Source of the DNA: Pegoplata infirma | Taxonomy: Eukaryota; Arthropoda; Insecta; Diptera; Anthomyiidae | Reading direction: 5' to 3' | Length of the DNA stretch: 64,000 bases | Assembly (NCBI GenBank): GCA_963921195.1 | Contig: OY992537.1 | Coordinates: 81,791,287 to 81,855,286 of the forward strand | Shown: piece by piece, positions 11,431 through 22,558 of the stretch | Position numbering within the stretch: the stretch's first letter is position 1 | Layout of the letters: every line of letters starts with the position of its first letter | Translations under genes and position numbers: made by a program | Notes under the pieces: model-generated | Databases searched by the model: none | What the model was told of the DNA's origin: nothing | What the model saw: the letters and a program-made list of their open reading frames with translations, nothing else

Positions 11431-11890
11431 CCTGCAAAAAAAGTTATTACCACTTCTCAGTGGAGTGCTTTAAAACTATAACAAATGTAATGAAATACAA
11501 CAAAAATAACAAAAAACACAAGACAAAAACACATAAACATTTTTTTCTACTCCAGAATACATAGATATTCAGCTCTTAACTCATTACCTATCGCGACACC
11601 TCCATAAAAATGTAAGTAGATATTCAGTAGATAAGAACTACTCCAGGGAAGTAGTTGGAAGTTATTTGAAAGCTCGGAGTACTTCTTATCTACTGAATAT
11701 CTACTTACTTTTGTATGGGAGTGTCGCCGAAGGTAATGAGTTAAGAACTGAATATCAACTTTTTATGGAGTAGAAAAGAATGCCTTTGCGTTTTTTTCTT
11801 GTGTTTTTTGTTATTTTTGTTGTATTTCATTACATTTGTTATAGTTTTAAAGCACTCTAAATAGAAGTACTCCGCCCTTTTTTTGCTGGG
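11431..11890. mobile_element. 460-bp foldback element, CCCAGCAAAAAAAG ends
   Basis: Arms 11431-11640 and 11665-11890 are inverted copies (AGTGCTTTAAAACTATAACA; ATTCAGTAGATAAGAA). The right end is the inverse of CCCAGCAAAAAAAG; the left is the decayed CCTGCAAAAAAAG. The ends resemble the 2808-3540 element, but no TTAA flanks are present. Confidence 0.7.
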
Positions 11891-12918
11891 TTAGGACAGA
11901 TTACTTAATGAAAAGTTAGCTTCTAACTGCCGATTTAACGGAGCCTTATGTAAAAATTTGTATGAAACAGTTAAATCTAACGGAGTAATAATACAGCCTT
12001 AATCATAAATTGGATATTTTCAATTATAAACTAATCGGTTAACCGACTAATTGTTTACTAATTAAAATCTCTGGTAATTAACGATAAGTATTTACTAACC
12101 GTAACAAAATTTAACCGGTTTCTCAATATGAGTTTTACTACTCTAGATAAAAAGTAAAAAATACAATTGTTTTCGCAATTGTTAATGTTACAGTTGATTG
12201 TGCTCATTACCGTTTTATTTGTTTTCTTTCGTTTTAGATTAACACAATAATTATCAAAATAAGAAAAAAATCAATAGGTATTTTTATTAATTCGAAATTG
12301 GTAAAACAGTTTAGATGTAAGCAGGCCAAGAGGCAGGTCGCACCGTTTCCTTTTTTCCATAACGAAAAATTAAAAAAAAAAAAGTTAATAACGTCAAATA
12401 GAAAATTAAATTCGGTACGGTTGCAGGACAAAATTTTGTGTGGTGTTTAATTTTTTTTTTAAAAACGGTAATACAAATTATAGTTAACAAAATATACAAA
12501 CCTACTTTTAAACGAAAAAATTAATAAAATTCAATAAATTTAACATTTATTTGTGTGCAAAGTGATAATTTTTAAGTTTTTGTTTAAGAGTGAAACAAAA
12601 CAAACAGTCTTATTAAAATGATTTTAAATTCCTGGCATAAAATGTAATAATTTAAATAAAATGTGTAATTTTACTTAAAAAAAAATTGGAATTTATCCAA
12701 TTTTTAGTAGGAAAGTGAACTAATTTTTATAGATTGCTGTTAATCAGGTTTACACAAATCCACAATTCCGGAAATAAAAATTCATCAACTAGATAGAAAT
12801 TTACCTTTAGATCTATCGAACATTAACATATTTAAAGAACAATTGTTGGCTTAAGTAGGGTAAAGCCTGATTACTCGATATTTCCCCATGTTTTATTATT
12901 ATGAGATTAATTTTCCCG
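11891..12918. other. Non-coding AT-rich stretch
   Basis: No gene. 12020-12125 carries ATCGGTTAACCGACTAA and TTAACCGG words, like the sub-terminal words of a hAT end, but no termini were found. The rest is featureless AT-rich DNA. Confidence 0.4.
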
Positions 12919-13140
12919 TTTTTATACCCTCCACTTATTAGTCTGTCTGTATGTGGAAATGGTGATCACGGCCAAAGTTTTAAACATATATAACTGAGAC
13001 TTAGTACATTTACTTATTGTTGTCCAAAGCTGTTTGGTATTGCATTTGAGCGAAATCGGTTGAGTGGTTCAGAAGTTATGAACGAAAATGTAAGAACACC
13101 TCGAAAATTTTGGTACATTCTACATCAGAGCTTCTCACTA
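12919..13140 (+). mobile_element. Helentron 5' fragment
   Basis: TTTATACCCTCCACTTATTA at the start, then GTCTGTCTGTATGTGGAAAT, TTTGGTATTGCATTTGAGCG and GTGGTTCAGAAGTTATGAAC, parallel to 19737-20060. The 3' half is missing. Confidence 0.75.
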
Positions 13141-13809
13141 ACTTTTGCTTTGCGACCTCTTTTGCGATATTTCAAATTTTTCGCGACCCTCGAATATAAA
13201 AACAAAAAAAAATTATTGACGTGAACTTTGACCTGAGTTATTTTAAAAACCTGAAGTAATGGAAAAATTTGGAAACCAACTTCAGAAACAGCATCGAAAG
13301 TTTAATCGAGATCCCCGACGCATACCAAAATCAAGTAAAAAAGTTAAAATAAATAAATAAATAAATAAATAAATAAAAGAAACACAATTTTTGTGAAGTT
13401 TGACCTCAATTTTCTCAAAAATTTGGAAACCTGGTCCCGAACTACGGCATTTTATATCGAAACTTACTATCTTCATCGATTTTATATTTCCAAAAATAAA
13501 AGAAAAACACGAGTTTAAACTGATCAGAAATGAAGAAATGTTTACCAAGAAAGCATTTTAAGTCCAATTTGGAGTAATGATAGTTCTTTTTTCAAAATTG
13601 TGTACCAATGTTTGGTATTTATCGAAATTTTATTCGATCACGAATCTAGATTCGTTTTTCGGATCCAGATTTGGAATCAGCATTAAAAAGTAAATCGAAA
13701 AAAGTGGTCAGATCCCAGACGCATCCCAAAACTTCACAAACAAAGCTCTATAAAAGGCACAAGAATACTTTTTGTGAACTTTTCCTTTTATTTTCTCAAA
13801 AACCTTACA

Positions 13810-14539
13810 TACACAGAAAAAAATAAAAAAAATATTTGAGTAAATTTTTAATACTATTGAGTAAAAAATTACTCAATTTAGCACCAGTAAACGATTTAAT
13901 AGTATTGAGTAAATTTTTAATAAAAATTTATTAAATGTTTGAAAAAAATTTAAGTAAATTTTTAATTGACACAATTAAAAATTTACTCAAAATTTATCTA
14001 TTTATTTTTTTAAAAGTTTAAAAAAGTTCTAAATTTTTTTACAAAAAAAAAAAAAAAAAAACAAAAAACTTGTTCTTTCAAACTTTACCAAACATATTCA
14101 GCCTTACCATAGAAAAATAAAATATATTCAGCTTTTAATTTCATTTCCATACAAATTGTTTTTGTTTTTAAAATCGACTTTCAAAAAATGTATTGAAAAT
14201 TTGAAATTTAAAATAAATCTTTTGTTAAAATAGACTTTTTGTTTTCTTGTGGTAAGAGCCATTATGTCTCAAAAACATAAGAACATTATATAAAGACTAT
14301 TACAAACTTTCATATACATACACAAAAAACTATAAACTAAACGAGAATTCAAAAAACTATGAAAGTTTAAAAAAAAATTAAAATAACTATTAAATTTTTA
14401 TTTAATTGTTTACTTAAATTGTTTTAAAAATTTTTAAGTAAATTTTTAATTGCGTCAATTAAAAAATTACTCAATTTTTGTTTTTAAATTTAAACAAGTG
14501 ATTACTCAAATTTGTTTCCTCCATATTTTTTTCTGTGTA
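13810..14539. mobile_element. TA-site element, ACTCAATTT/TTGAGTAAA family, copy 1
   Basis: Ends CACAGAAAAAAATA (13812) and TATTTTTTTCTGTG (14537), flanked by TA on both sides (13810-11, 14538-39), Tc1/mariner-like by target site. The sub-ends repeat GAGTAAATTTTTAAT and TTACTCAATTT. It holds the small insertion at 14103-14256. A second copy in inverted order is at 41121-41667. Confidence 0.8.
14103..14256. mobile_element. 154-bp MITE inside the TA element
   Basis: Ends CTTACCATAGAAAA and TTTTCTTGTGGTAAG. The sister element at 41121-41667 lacks it and reads straight across (ACCAAACATATTTATGTCTC), which proves insertion. A second copy is at 22287-22447. Confidence 0.8.
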
Positions 14540-14690
14540 CTTGAAAAATTTGAAACCCAGATTCAGAATCAGCTTCGAAAAGCTAATAGAAAATGAACTG
14601 TCAGATCCCAGACTCAGCCAAATCACTTCACAAATAAGTGTTGTGAGAAACTAACAACTGCACAGTGATTACGGGGGACCTTAAGTGATG

Positions 14691-15172
14691 GAAAAATATT
14701 TTTCTTTAATAAAAGTATTCGTATATTTTTATAACAGAACAATTAAAAAAAAAATGTGTTTTAAATTTAGCAAAATTTAAGGTTTCAACAAATTTGTTTA
14801 GACGCTGTGAGGCACGTGAGTGCAGAACATTTAGGAAAATTTAGAAAACATCATGAAAGCTCTGAAAATTTTCGGAAAAACTTAATACAGTATTAGAAAT
14901 AAACAAAAGATAGGGTAAAAAATCAGAAAAATTCAAAAACCCTAGATTTTCTATGGAAAATTCAATTGTTATACACTTTTTTCTTCCGATTTTGGAAATC
15001 CGGGCAAGTATTTTTTCCCCTATGTTTTTTTCCCCTATATGTGGAACAAATTTGAAGTCAACGGAATTAAATTTATCCGTCTTGCATGCTCTTCCTGGTG
15101 TCACCCTCCGATCTTCATGAAATTTTTGATATGTTGTTAAGAACGAAAATTAATTAAACACGTGTTTTATAT
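14691..15172. other. Non-coding stretch
   Basis: No gene recognised. An inverted pair, GGTGTCACCCTCC (15098) and GGGTGACACTAGGG (15653), brackets the hairpin element that follows and may mark a larger unit. Confidence 0.35.
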
Positions 15173-15592
15173 TAGCGGCCCAAACTCATTTTTAGGGGGG
15201 GTCGATTTGTACGGGGGAAATTAACCTTTTTAAGTTTTTTACGATTTGCGCCTATTTTAATAAAATTAATATATGCATATGTGGTATCAGATTAAAGGTA
15301 TTAAAAATACCTATCTCGTGGTGCTAACAACGGGCCAAAGAAGTTAATATTTTTCGATTTATTAACAAATATGTCTTAAAATTTTGGTATTTTACTCAAT
15401 ATGACGAAAAGTTATGCATGTTTGGATACGTTCTTATTATACGTGAATAGGTTTTCCAATGACCTTTCATTTGGTATGTAGCATGACTAGGTTTCTTTGC
15501 ATAATATAGGAGATAAACGAAAAAAACTGAAAAATGGCATTGTCTTCCCCCCTCCTTTTTACCCTCTAAATATGAGTTTGGGCCGCTAAAAA
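15173..15592. repeat. Inverted-repeat element, AGCGGCCCAAACTCAT ends
   Basis: TTAGCGGCCCAAACTCAT at 15173-15191 is inverted at 15572-15591. About 420 bp. No target duplication could be assigned. Confidence 0.55.
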
Positions 15593-15872
15593 AAATATGC
15601 ATCCCTTTATTTTTTCTGCTCTAAAAAATAAAACCAATTCCGTAAAGATCCGCGGGTGACACTAGGGAGACTTCTCTTGTTAGTTATAAAAATGTAAACT
15701 TTTGTTTTGTTTTCATCCCATTCCGATTCGGAAGGGATACTTCCCTTGTTAGTTTGAGCCAAGTCCGATCATTTTAATCCGTTGCGCTCTTTGTTTTTAG
15801 ATTTTGGAAAATTTACTCCAAATCTTAGACTTTTTAAAAATTCAAAAATAAAATGTCTAGCGAATTTTTAGA
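15593..15872. other. Non-coding stretch
   Basis: Contains two similar phrases, GGGAGACTTCTCTTGTTAG (15665) and GGGATACTTCCCTTGTTAG (15734), about 70 bp apart. Function unknown. Confidence 0.35.
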
Positions 15873-16408
15873 ATTTTTAACAAGGTTGGTTACCGAAACG
15901 AATAACGGTAAGGATAACGGTAACGGTATCTAATTTTTATTTATTTCGGTAAAGGTAACGGTAAGTGTTTTCAAATCGTTTCGGTAACGGTATGTACCGG
16001 TACCGAACCAACCAAACCGGTACGTACCGGTATTATTAATTTAGTTAAAAATTTGAAAAAAGATAGAACTGAAAGCTAAAAATATTTTATAGACCCAAAA
16101 ACCAGTATAGATTTGATATGATTATTATTTTTGTCATTTATTTTATGATAATTTGCAAATTATAAATTTAAAATTATGTTAGCAATTTGATTTTATTTTT
16201 TTGTTCGTTAAAATCCCTTAAAACAGGTAAAATTTTGAATACCGGTACAATACCGGTAACTTCTAATAATTATAACGGTAACGGTTAGGGTAACGGTATT
16301 TTAAAAATATTTTTAGCGGTATCGGTAACGGTAACGGTATTCGATTTGAAAGGGTTTTGAATCGGTAACGGTATAATAAGGGTAACGGTAACCAACCATG
16401 ATTTTTAA
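15873..16408. mobile_element. hAT-type MITE, GGTAACG-word family, with 8-bp TSD
   Basis: Termini CAAGGTTGGTTACCG (15881) and inverse (to 16400) match 14/15. Perfect 8-bp flanks ATTTTTAA (15873-15880, 16401-16408). The 520-bp element has both sub-ends packed with GGTAACGGTA words and GGTACCG/CCGGTACG palindromes. Its words differ by one base from those of the 2222-4589 family. Confidence 0.9.
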
Positions 16409-17042
16409 GAATTCAAAAATAAAATGTCTAGCGATATATTATTTTTATTGAATTGAAGGGTCATTTCTTAGGCCCTCAGCCAAACCAAGACAGTTTGAAA
16501 GTATTTGTGCGTAGTAGTAAAACCCAATATGGGTTTTGCTCTGTAACGTCTCAATTTTTTTTTTATAACCCACTGAATTTTAAAAATTTTTTTTTCAAAG
16601 GCGTTTAAAAAAAGTTGAAAAAAATAATGTTAATGTTGGTTTGAGCTTGAAATAGTGTTGAGATGTCTTCAATAGAATTTGATGGGGATTTGTTTTCTAG
16701 AACATATTAACACTCTGTCTTCCGTATTAATTGGCCATTTAGGTACTTTTTTTAGAAATTGCTGAAAAGTCTACTAAAACTTGCTTTTAAAGGGTTAAAA
16801 TGTTCTACGAATATGTGAGAAAATAAAGTCTCTCAAAGGTGGCTTTAGTTCTTAAAAGAATGAACTGTTTTGCCCTAGGTCTAATATTTTCCATGTAGTC
16901 TTGATATTTTGGCTTGACTGCATTGAGCAAGTCTTTAGGGTATTTCTTATTACACACAACCCATTAATTATGTGATGATTTTTGTTAGCATTATTTCATT
17001 AACAAAAAATTTTAATTATTATAATATCATTCTTTGGGGCAC
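16409..17042. other. Non-coding stretch, possibly low-copy
   Basis: No open frame or repeat partner found in the window. The first 29 bases repeat the sequence left of the preceding hAT (see findings). Confidence 0.35.
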
Positions 17043-17640
17043 ACAGAAAAAAATTGATACTAATTTCAATCAACAAAAACGCGGATTCAATCAATTTTTT
17101 GATTGAAATTCCTTCAATTAAAAAAATTGTTATACCAATCAATTGTAGGTGATTGATTGAAAATTTTTTCAATCAAACATTTTTTAGATTTTGATAAAAA
17201 ATTTGATCAATTTTTTGTTTATAGTCAATCAAAATTATGAATGATTTAACAAATGAATTGTAAGCTTATGACAAAATTATCAAAAAATTCATCTTTTTTG
17301 CTTTCCAATTGTGTTGCCAACAATAAAAAAAGTAAAGCCCGACTATTTTGTATATTTTTGAATTAATCTATTCAAATAAATTAAAGCGAAAAAAAAATCT
17401 GGTATGTTGAAAATTTGTAACAAAAAATAGCAAAAATTATAATCAAAACATTGTTTGACTCATTTAAATTCTGTTGATCAATACATTTAATTGAAAATTT
17501 TTTGTATGCATAAAACAAAACTCGCCGAAAGTTCTTGCTTATTATCAAATACTAATAATCCCTAAAGGTATTAAAATAATTCAGCTAATTTGTCACCTTT
17601 AATGAACAAATATTAGCCAATAATTTTTTAAGCTATTTTT
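17043..17640. mobile_element. TA-family element, ATCAACAAAAACGCGG type, copy 1
   Basis: Begins CACAGAAAAAAATTGATA and continues with TCAATCAACAAAAACGCGGA, GTAGGTGATTGATTGA and CAAATGAATTG, each matched in order at 58416-58912. The right boundary is uncertain; the left flank is not TA. Confidence 0.6.
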
Positions 17641-18150
17641 TTTTTAGCTATAATCGCAAACTAATGAATAACACATTTATTAAATAATTTATTATTTTTT
17701 AAAAAACATACATACCTACATGTTGATATTAAAAAAAAAGAGATTTCGGTAATCCTTATCTTAATGAGTTGTATTTTGTTTGACGTTTTATAACAATTAT
17801 TGATAACACTATCATAATAATTGATTATTTGTATTGTATATCAAACGTACAATGATGAATGACGCAAAGCACGTGATAGATCATGTGAGAAAAATTAAAT
17901 ATTTTTGACAAAATTGTGATAGAGGTAATAACTTAATAATATAAAACATACTAATTAACTAACAGAAACAAAAAAAAACTTTATAATTGCTATGGTAATA
18001 AAAATTATTTATATGTATGATTGCTTAGAAAATCATATGTGTTCTTAAAAGGAGTGACTTTATTCAATTTTTTAACAAAAAATTTTACAAGGTTTAAGCT
18101 TTAAGCAAAAAAGGCATAAGTCGACAAACTTACAACCAGCTTAAAGTTTT
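17641..18150. other. Non-coding AT-rich stretch
   Basis: No gene, no recognised repeat partner. Confidence 0.35.
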
Positions 18151-18156
18151 AAACAT

Positions 18157-18945
18157 ACACACAGAAAATAATATCGTATATTTTATTTTAATTAAAATTT
18201 TAATTGTTTTTTAATTTAATATTAATTAAATTTTTAATTGATATAATTAATTGTTTAATTAAAATGTAATTAATATTTTTTTTAATTGTTTCCAAATTTA
18301 ATATTAATTAAGTATTTAATTTATATAATTAAATGTTTAATTAAATTTTTAGCTTAACTAAGTTTTGTTTGTTTTGTTTTCCGTGTGTGTGCGAGTGTGT
18401 GTTTGTCTCTTGCATTATATTACACACAAAAAAATACATAAGTATAAACAGTTTGTTGTAAGTTTTTTTTATTTCTCATTTAAGTTTTTGAATTCTCATT
18501 TTGTTTATAGTTTTATGTATATAAAAGGTTTATAATCAAATTTATAAAATTATCTCACGGACTATGTCTTTACGGCATAAATAAATTTGGTTAAGTTTGA
18601 AGAAATATTTTTTTCAACTATTTTATTTAAAACAAAAGTTTTTTAAATTATTTATTTTTTTAAAAAAATAATATTTTTAATTAATTTTTTTTAATTTATA
18701 CAATTAAAATTTTATTTATTTTTTTTTAATTTTAATTAATTTTTTTAATTAACTAAATATCTATTTGTTCTTAATTAACGACATACAAATATTTTTAATT
18801 TTAATTGTGTCAATTAAAAATTTATTTAAATTTGCTAGTTTACTCAATTTAACTCAATACTATTAATTCGTTTACTGATGCAAAATTGAGTAATTTTTTT
18901 ACTCAAATGTTACAAAAAAATTTTACAATTTTTTTACACAACCTG
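18157..18945. repeat. AT-rich element of the CACACAGAAAA group
   Basis: Starts TACACACAGAAAATAATA and is made of TTAATTAAA words. The right part (18860-18905) matches the ACTCAATACTATTAATTCG block of the 13812 and 41121 elements. A (GT)n-rich patch is at 18383-18405. The right boundary is approximate. Confidence 0.5.
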
Positions 18946-19369
18946 TTTATTGTTTGTTAAAAAACAAGCTTTGCTGCCAAATTTCGATTTAGTTTTGTTA
19001 GGTAACAAATAAGATATCTTCATTATTTAGAAAGGTGACTCATGGTAGGGTTTGCAAATAACCTTAACCGCGGTTACGCTTAAAATTCAAGCGATTAACC
19101 GCGGTTAACGGTTAAACGCGCTCTTTTAAAATAATTTTATTTTAATTGTTTTTTGATTAATAAAAATGTACAATAGAAGTACAATACTTGTTTTATGTAA
19201 AATGTATATCTACAGTGGAGTTTATAGCTTTGGTTTTGGTAGGAGAAAGTTATAAAAAAAGTTTTTCATCGTTATTAAACACAAAAACAACAAAAATATT
19301 AATTAAATATAATTCAAATTAAATTTATTATTTTATTAATTGAAAATGTATCAGCTGCAGACACATTTC

Positions 19370-20580
19370 TTTCTATAGAAAAAGACATAGATTCTGAGAA
19401 ATTATTTCGATTAAACAATTTTCAGATTCTGAGAAATTTAATACTTCCAAAATGTCTCTATATCTCTGATTTATAGCATTTTTTCTTTAATAAGACTATT
19501 GGATTCTAGAAATTTTTTTAAATAGTTTTAAAATCTTGTGTTTTTGTTTAGAAAATGGTTCAGATGCTAAAAAATGTTTCTTATAAAAAAAGACTTAGAT
19601 TCTAAGATTTTCTTTTTCTGTAGACAACCAGAAATATGTCCTGAAAAATACTCAGATTCTGAACAATTCTTTCTATAGAAAAAGTCTTAGATTCTGAGAC
19701 ATATTTTTTATAACAACTGTTTTAGATTCTAATTATTTTTATACCCTCCACTTAGTGAAAGAGGGTATCTATAAGTTTATCATTCCGTTTGTAACTCATC
19801 AAAATATCGATCTGGGATCCCATAAAGAATATATATTCATGATGCCCGATCGATTTTAAGACATTCTAGCGATGTTCGTCTGTCCGTCTGTCTGTTTGTC
19901 TGTCTGTGGAAAATGCTGTCACGGACAAAATATTGCACAGAGATGACTGAAACTTAACATATTTATTGGAAGTTCTCCCGAGAAGTTTGGTATTGCATTT
20001 GAGCGATATCGGTTCAGCGGTTCAAAAGTTATGAGCAAAAATGTAAGCACACCTCAAAAATTTCAGTACATTCAACATAACCTAAATATACAAAATGCTT
20101 TAATTCGGCTTCTGGTTGACATATGTGAACATAATTGAACACCAAATGGTATTTAAACAAGTACGAACATATTTTTTGACAAAAAAAGAAAAAAATCGCG
20201 GATTTTTTTTATCAAAATTTTTTTCGCGGAAATTTTTTTTTTCTCAAAAATTTGTTTTTTCAAAAGTAATTTCCTTTTAAAAAAAGTTTTTTGCAATAAC
20301 CTTTTTGAAATTGTGGAGGGTATCACTACATTCGGCAAAGTCGAATTTAACTTTTTTACTTATTTTCTATAGAAAAAGTTTTAGACTCTGAGACATTTTT
20401 TCCGTAGAAAATTATTCAGACTCTGAGGCACATTTTCTAAAAAAAAGTCTCAAAATAGGAGGCATGTCTTCATTAGAAACTGTCTCAGAATCTAAGACAT
20501 TTTTTTTACAGAAAAAATTTTGGATTCTAAAATATTTTTGCAATAGAAAAAGTTTTATTATCTGAGGATATTTTTGTATC
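19370..20580. repeat. Degenerate TAGAAAAAGTCTTAGATTCTGAG tandem
   Basis: A dozen or so divergent units of TTCTATAGAAAAAGTCT then AGATTCTGAGACATTTTT at 19370-19736 and 20365-20580, interrupted by the Helentron. It forms the body of the surrounding hAT. Confidence 0.65.
19737..20362 (+). mobile_element. Helentron (INE-1/DINE-like), complete copy
   Basis: 5' TTTTTATACCCTCCACTTAG with GAGGGTAT nearby, forming the terminal hairpin, then CATAAAGAATATATATTC and a GTCTGTCTGTTTGTCTG array (19872-19910). The 3' end is GTGGAGGGTATCACTACATT, then GGCAAAGTCGAATTTAACTT. The layout and the CCATAAAGTATATATATTC phrase match what I recall of Drosophila INE-1. Apparently non-coding, as usual for the family. 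Very similar to 59813-60432. Confidence 0.8.
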
Positions 20581-20742
20581 TATAAATTTATTTTTTATTA
20601 TTCTTTGTTGTTTTATTTTGCCCTACGATTTGTAGTAAGTTAAATAAATTAACCGTAATTTTTTAGTGCGGTTACGGTTACGGTTAAATAGTGCGGTTAC
20701 CGCGGTTATGGTTACGATTAAAACCGCATTACAAACCCTACT

Positions 20743-21759
20743 TACACTGAAAAAAAAGATATAACTAAAATTAAGGAAAAAATGTCTTTGAAAATTTATT
20801 ATCAATTTTCCTAAAATTTAGTTAAATTTAACTTAAAAATTAAAAATTTTCTTAACTATGAGGAAAAAATTTTAGTTCACTTACTTATAATTAGTTCATA
20901 GTTTTCTTTAAATGGATTTTTTTAATATTAGGAAAAAATTCTTACTGCCAAAGAAATTTTCAACAAATCTAAGAATCGTATCTTTAGTTTTGAGATATAT
21001 TTCTTAAAAAACAATTTAGATCAAGTTTAGTTAAAATTTACTAAAAAAACATCATCGTATTTCTCGTCTTTGAATTGAGGAAGTGTACTTCTTACAATTT
21101 AGTTAATGACTTCTGAGAATTTAGTAAATAACTTCTTAGAATTTAGTTAAAAATTCAAAATGGCGATATCTCGAAAACTAAGCGAGATAGAGCGAAACGG
21201 ATGAAATTTTCAAAAGAAAGACTACACAGAAGAATATGGAATAGCCTAGCTCTGCATATCTGTCGGGGTCTCAAGGCACTAATTTTAGATCTAAAATTTG
21301 AAATTCCCGAGATTTTATATATGCACATATCTCGGTAAATACTGCCAACACGAGAAAAGGTCCAACGACATTTTTGTAGCTCTTGAGTTATCCGGTTTTT
21401 AAGATTCTCAAGACCCTATCAGGCCCCTTATTACCGTATCTCAAAAACTAAGCAAGTTAGAGCGATACGGACACAAGTTTTGGTTCAAAATCTGTGGGGA
21501 CCCTTAAAGGACCCAACGGGGTCTCGAGTTAAATAGGGTCCGAACCCATGGGTCTAGGGTCTAGACCCAATCTATTTCTAAAATGTGAAGTATAATTTTT
21601 CCCATTTTCTAGTTAAAATTAAATAACTTTGTTTTCCTTATTTTTGGGAAAATTATGAACTAAAACCAAGAAAAAAAATCTTTGGAGCCAAATCATTCCC
21701 TCTTTTTCTCAAAATTGAGTTAATTTTCCCAAATTTTAGTTCACTCTTTTTTGAGTGTA
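20743..21759. mobile_element. TA-site element, CACTGAAAAAAAAG ends, copy 1
   Basis: CACTGAAAAAAAAGATATAA from 20745 and an inverse-type end GAGTG at 21757, flanked by TA (20743-44, 21758-59). The sub-ends repeat TTAGTTAAATTT and GAACTAAAA words. The interior 21150-21600 carries the GGCGATATCTCGAAAACTAA module. A truncated second copy is at 55408-56335 in reverse order. Confidence 0.8.
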
Positions 21760-22128
21760 ATGGTGCTTTCCACAGGCAGACAGACATCATTGTAAATTCG
21801 ATCAACGATCTGTAATGCATTCTGTGTTGAAGGTTTGAGTTTTTCATAACTATATTTTATTCTATTTAGCATTAAATTACGATTTTTGACATAAGCTGTT
21901 ACAAACAATATCCACTCACGGTACTCCTGACCTCAGTTAGCAAAAAACAGAACTATATACTTAAATTTTTCAATATTTTCGGCAAAAACCAGGCGCCTGT
22001 TACATATATTATTCTTTTCTTTAGACTTCTGAAGACAGAATTGGCTTTAAGATAAAAGAAATATTTCGTTTTTAAATATTTTTTAACTACTCCCGACGCT
22101 CCGTGCAGTGCGGTTAATTATTTCGTCC
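21760..22128. other. Non-coding stretch
   Basis: No gene or repeat partner recognised. It follows the right flank of the preceding insertions. Confidence 0.3.
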
Positions 22129-22558
22129 ATTTAATTGTATAGTGTCATAACTCAAAATATGTCGTTTTTGAGTAAACGATACAGAATTGTTTGTTATATC
22201 CTTCTTTATATTGTGTCAAAAATTCGTATCAATATCTTTTAAACTCACCGTTTGAGAAGAGAACACGCCATTATAACATTTTGGCCCTTACCACAAGAAA
22301 ACAAAAAGTCTATTTTAACAAAAGTTTTATTTTAAATTTCAAATTTTCAATACATTTTTTGAAAGTCGATTTTAAAAACAAAAACAATTTGTATGGAAAT
22401 AAAATTAAAAGCTCATTTTAAATTTATTTTATTTTCTTGTGGTAAAGCTGTTTCTATCTATGGGCCTTTTGCAATGTAAACCAAGTTAGATATGTAAACT
22501 TTAAACAGGTTTTCTGTAAAATCAAACATTTTGAGTTATGACACTATACAACTAAATG
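22129..22558. mobile_element. Inverted-repeat element, GTATAGTGTCATAACTC ends
   Basis: CATTTAATTGTATAGTGTCA at the left is inverted at the right (ending 22558), running on into ACTCAAAAT. About 430 bp including a nested MITE. Superfamily unresolved. Confidence 0.65.
22287..22447. mobile_element. MITE, CTTACCACAAGAAAA ends, copy 2
   Basis: Near-perfect terminal CTTACCACAAGAAAA and inverse. The interior matches 14103-14256 in inverted order (TTTGAAAGTCGATTTTAAAA). It lies in a host unrelated to that of copy 1. Confidence 0.75.

Larger units (their letters stand above)
13215..14690. repeat. Degenerate 150-200-bp tandem repeat (interrupted)
   Basis: About four divergent units, each with ATTTTCTCAAAAA, GGAAACC, a CAGAATCAGC / CATCGAAAAG block and GATCCCAGACGCA. 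They begin near 13225, 13400, 13640 and 13780, the last split by the TA element 13812-14537. A fifth, isolated unit is at 27100-27230. An (AAAT)n microsatellite occupies 13347-13376. Confidence 0.65.
19046..20740. mobile_element. hAT-type element, TTAACCGCGG-word family
   Basis: Ends TAGGGTTTGCAAATAACC and the inverse of TAGGGTTTGTAATGCGG, with AACCGCGGTTAA and GCGGTTACGG words inside both ends (19060-19120, 20650-20735). The interior is a degenerate tandem of TAGATTCTGAGACATTT-like units, split by a complete Helentron. The target duplication is imperfect (see findings). Confidence 0.7.
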
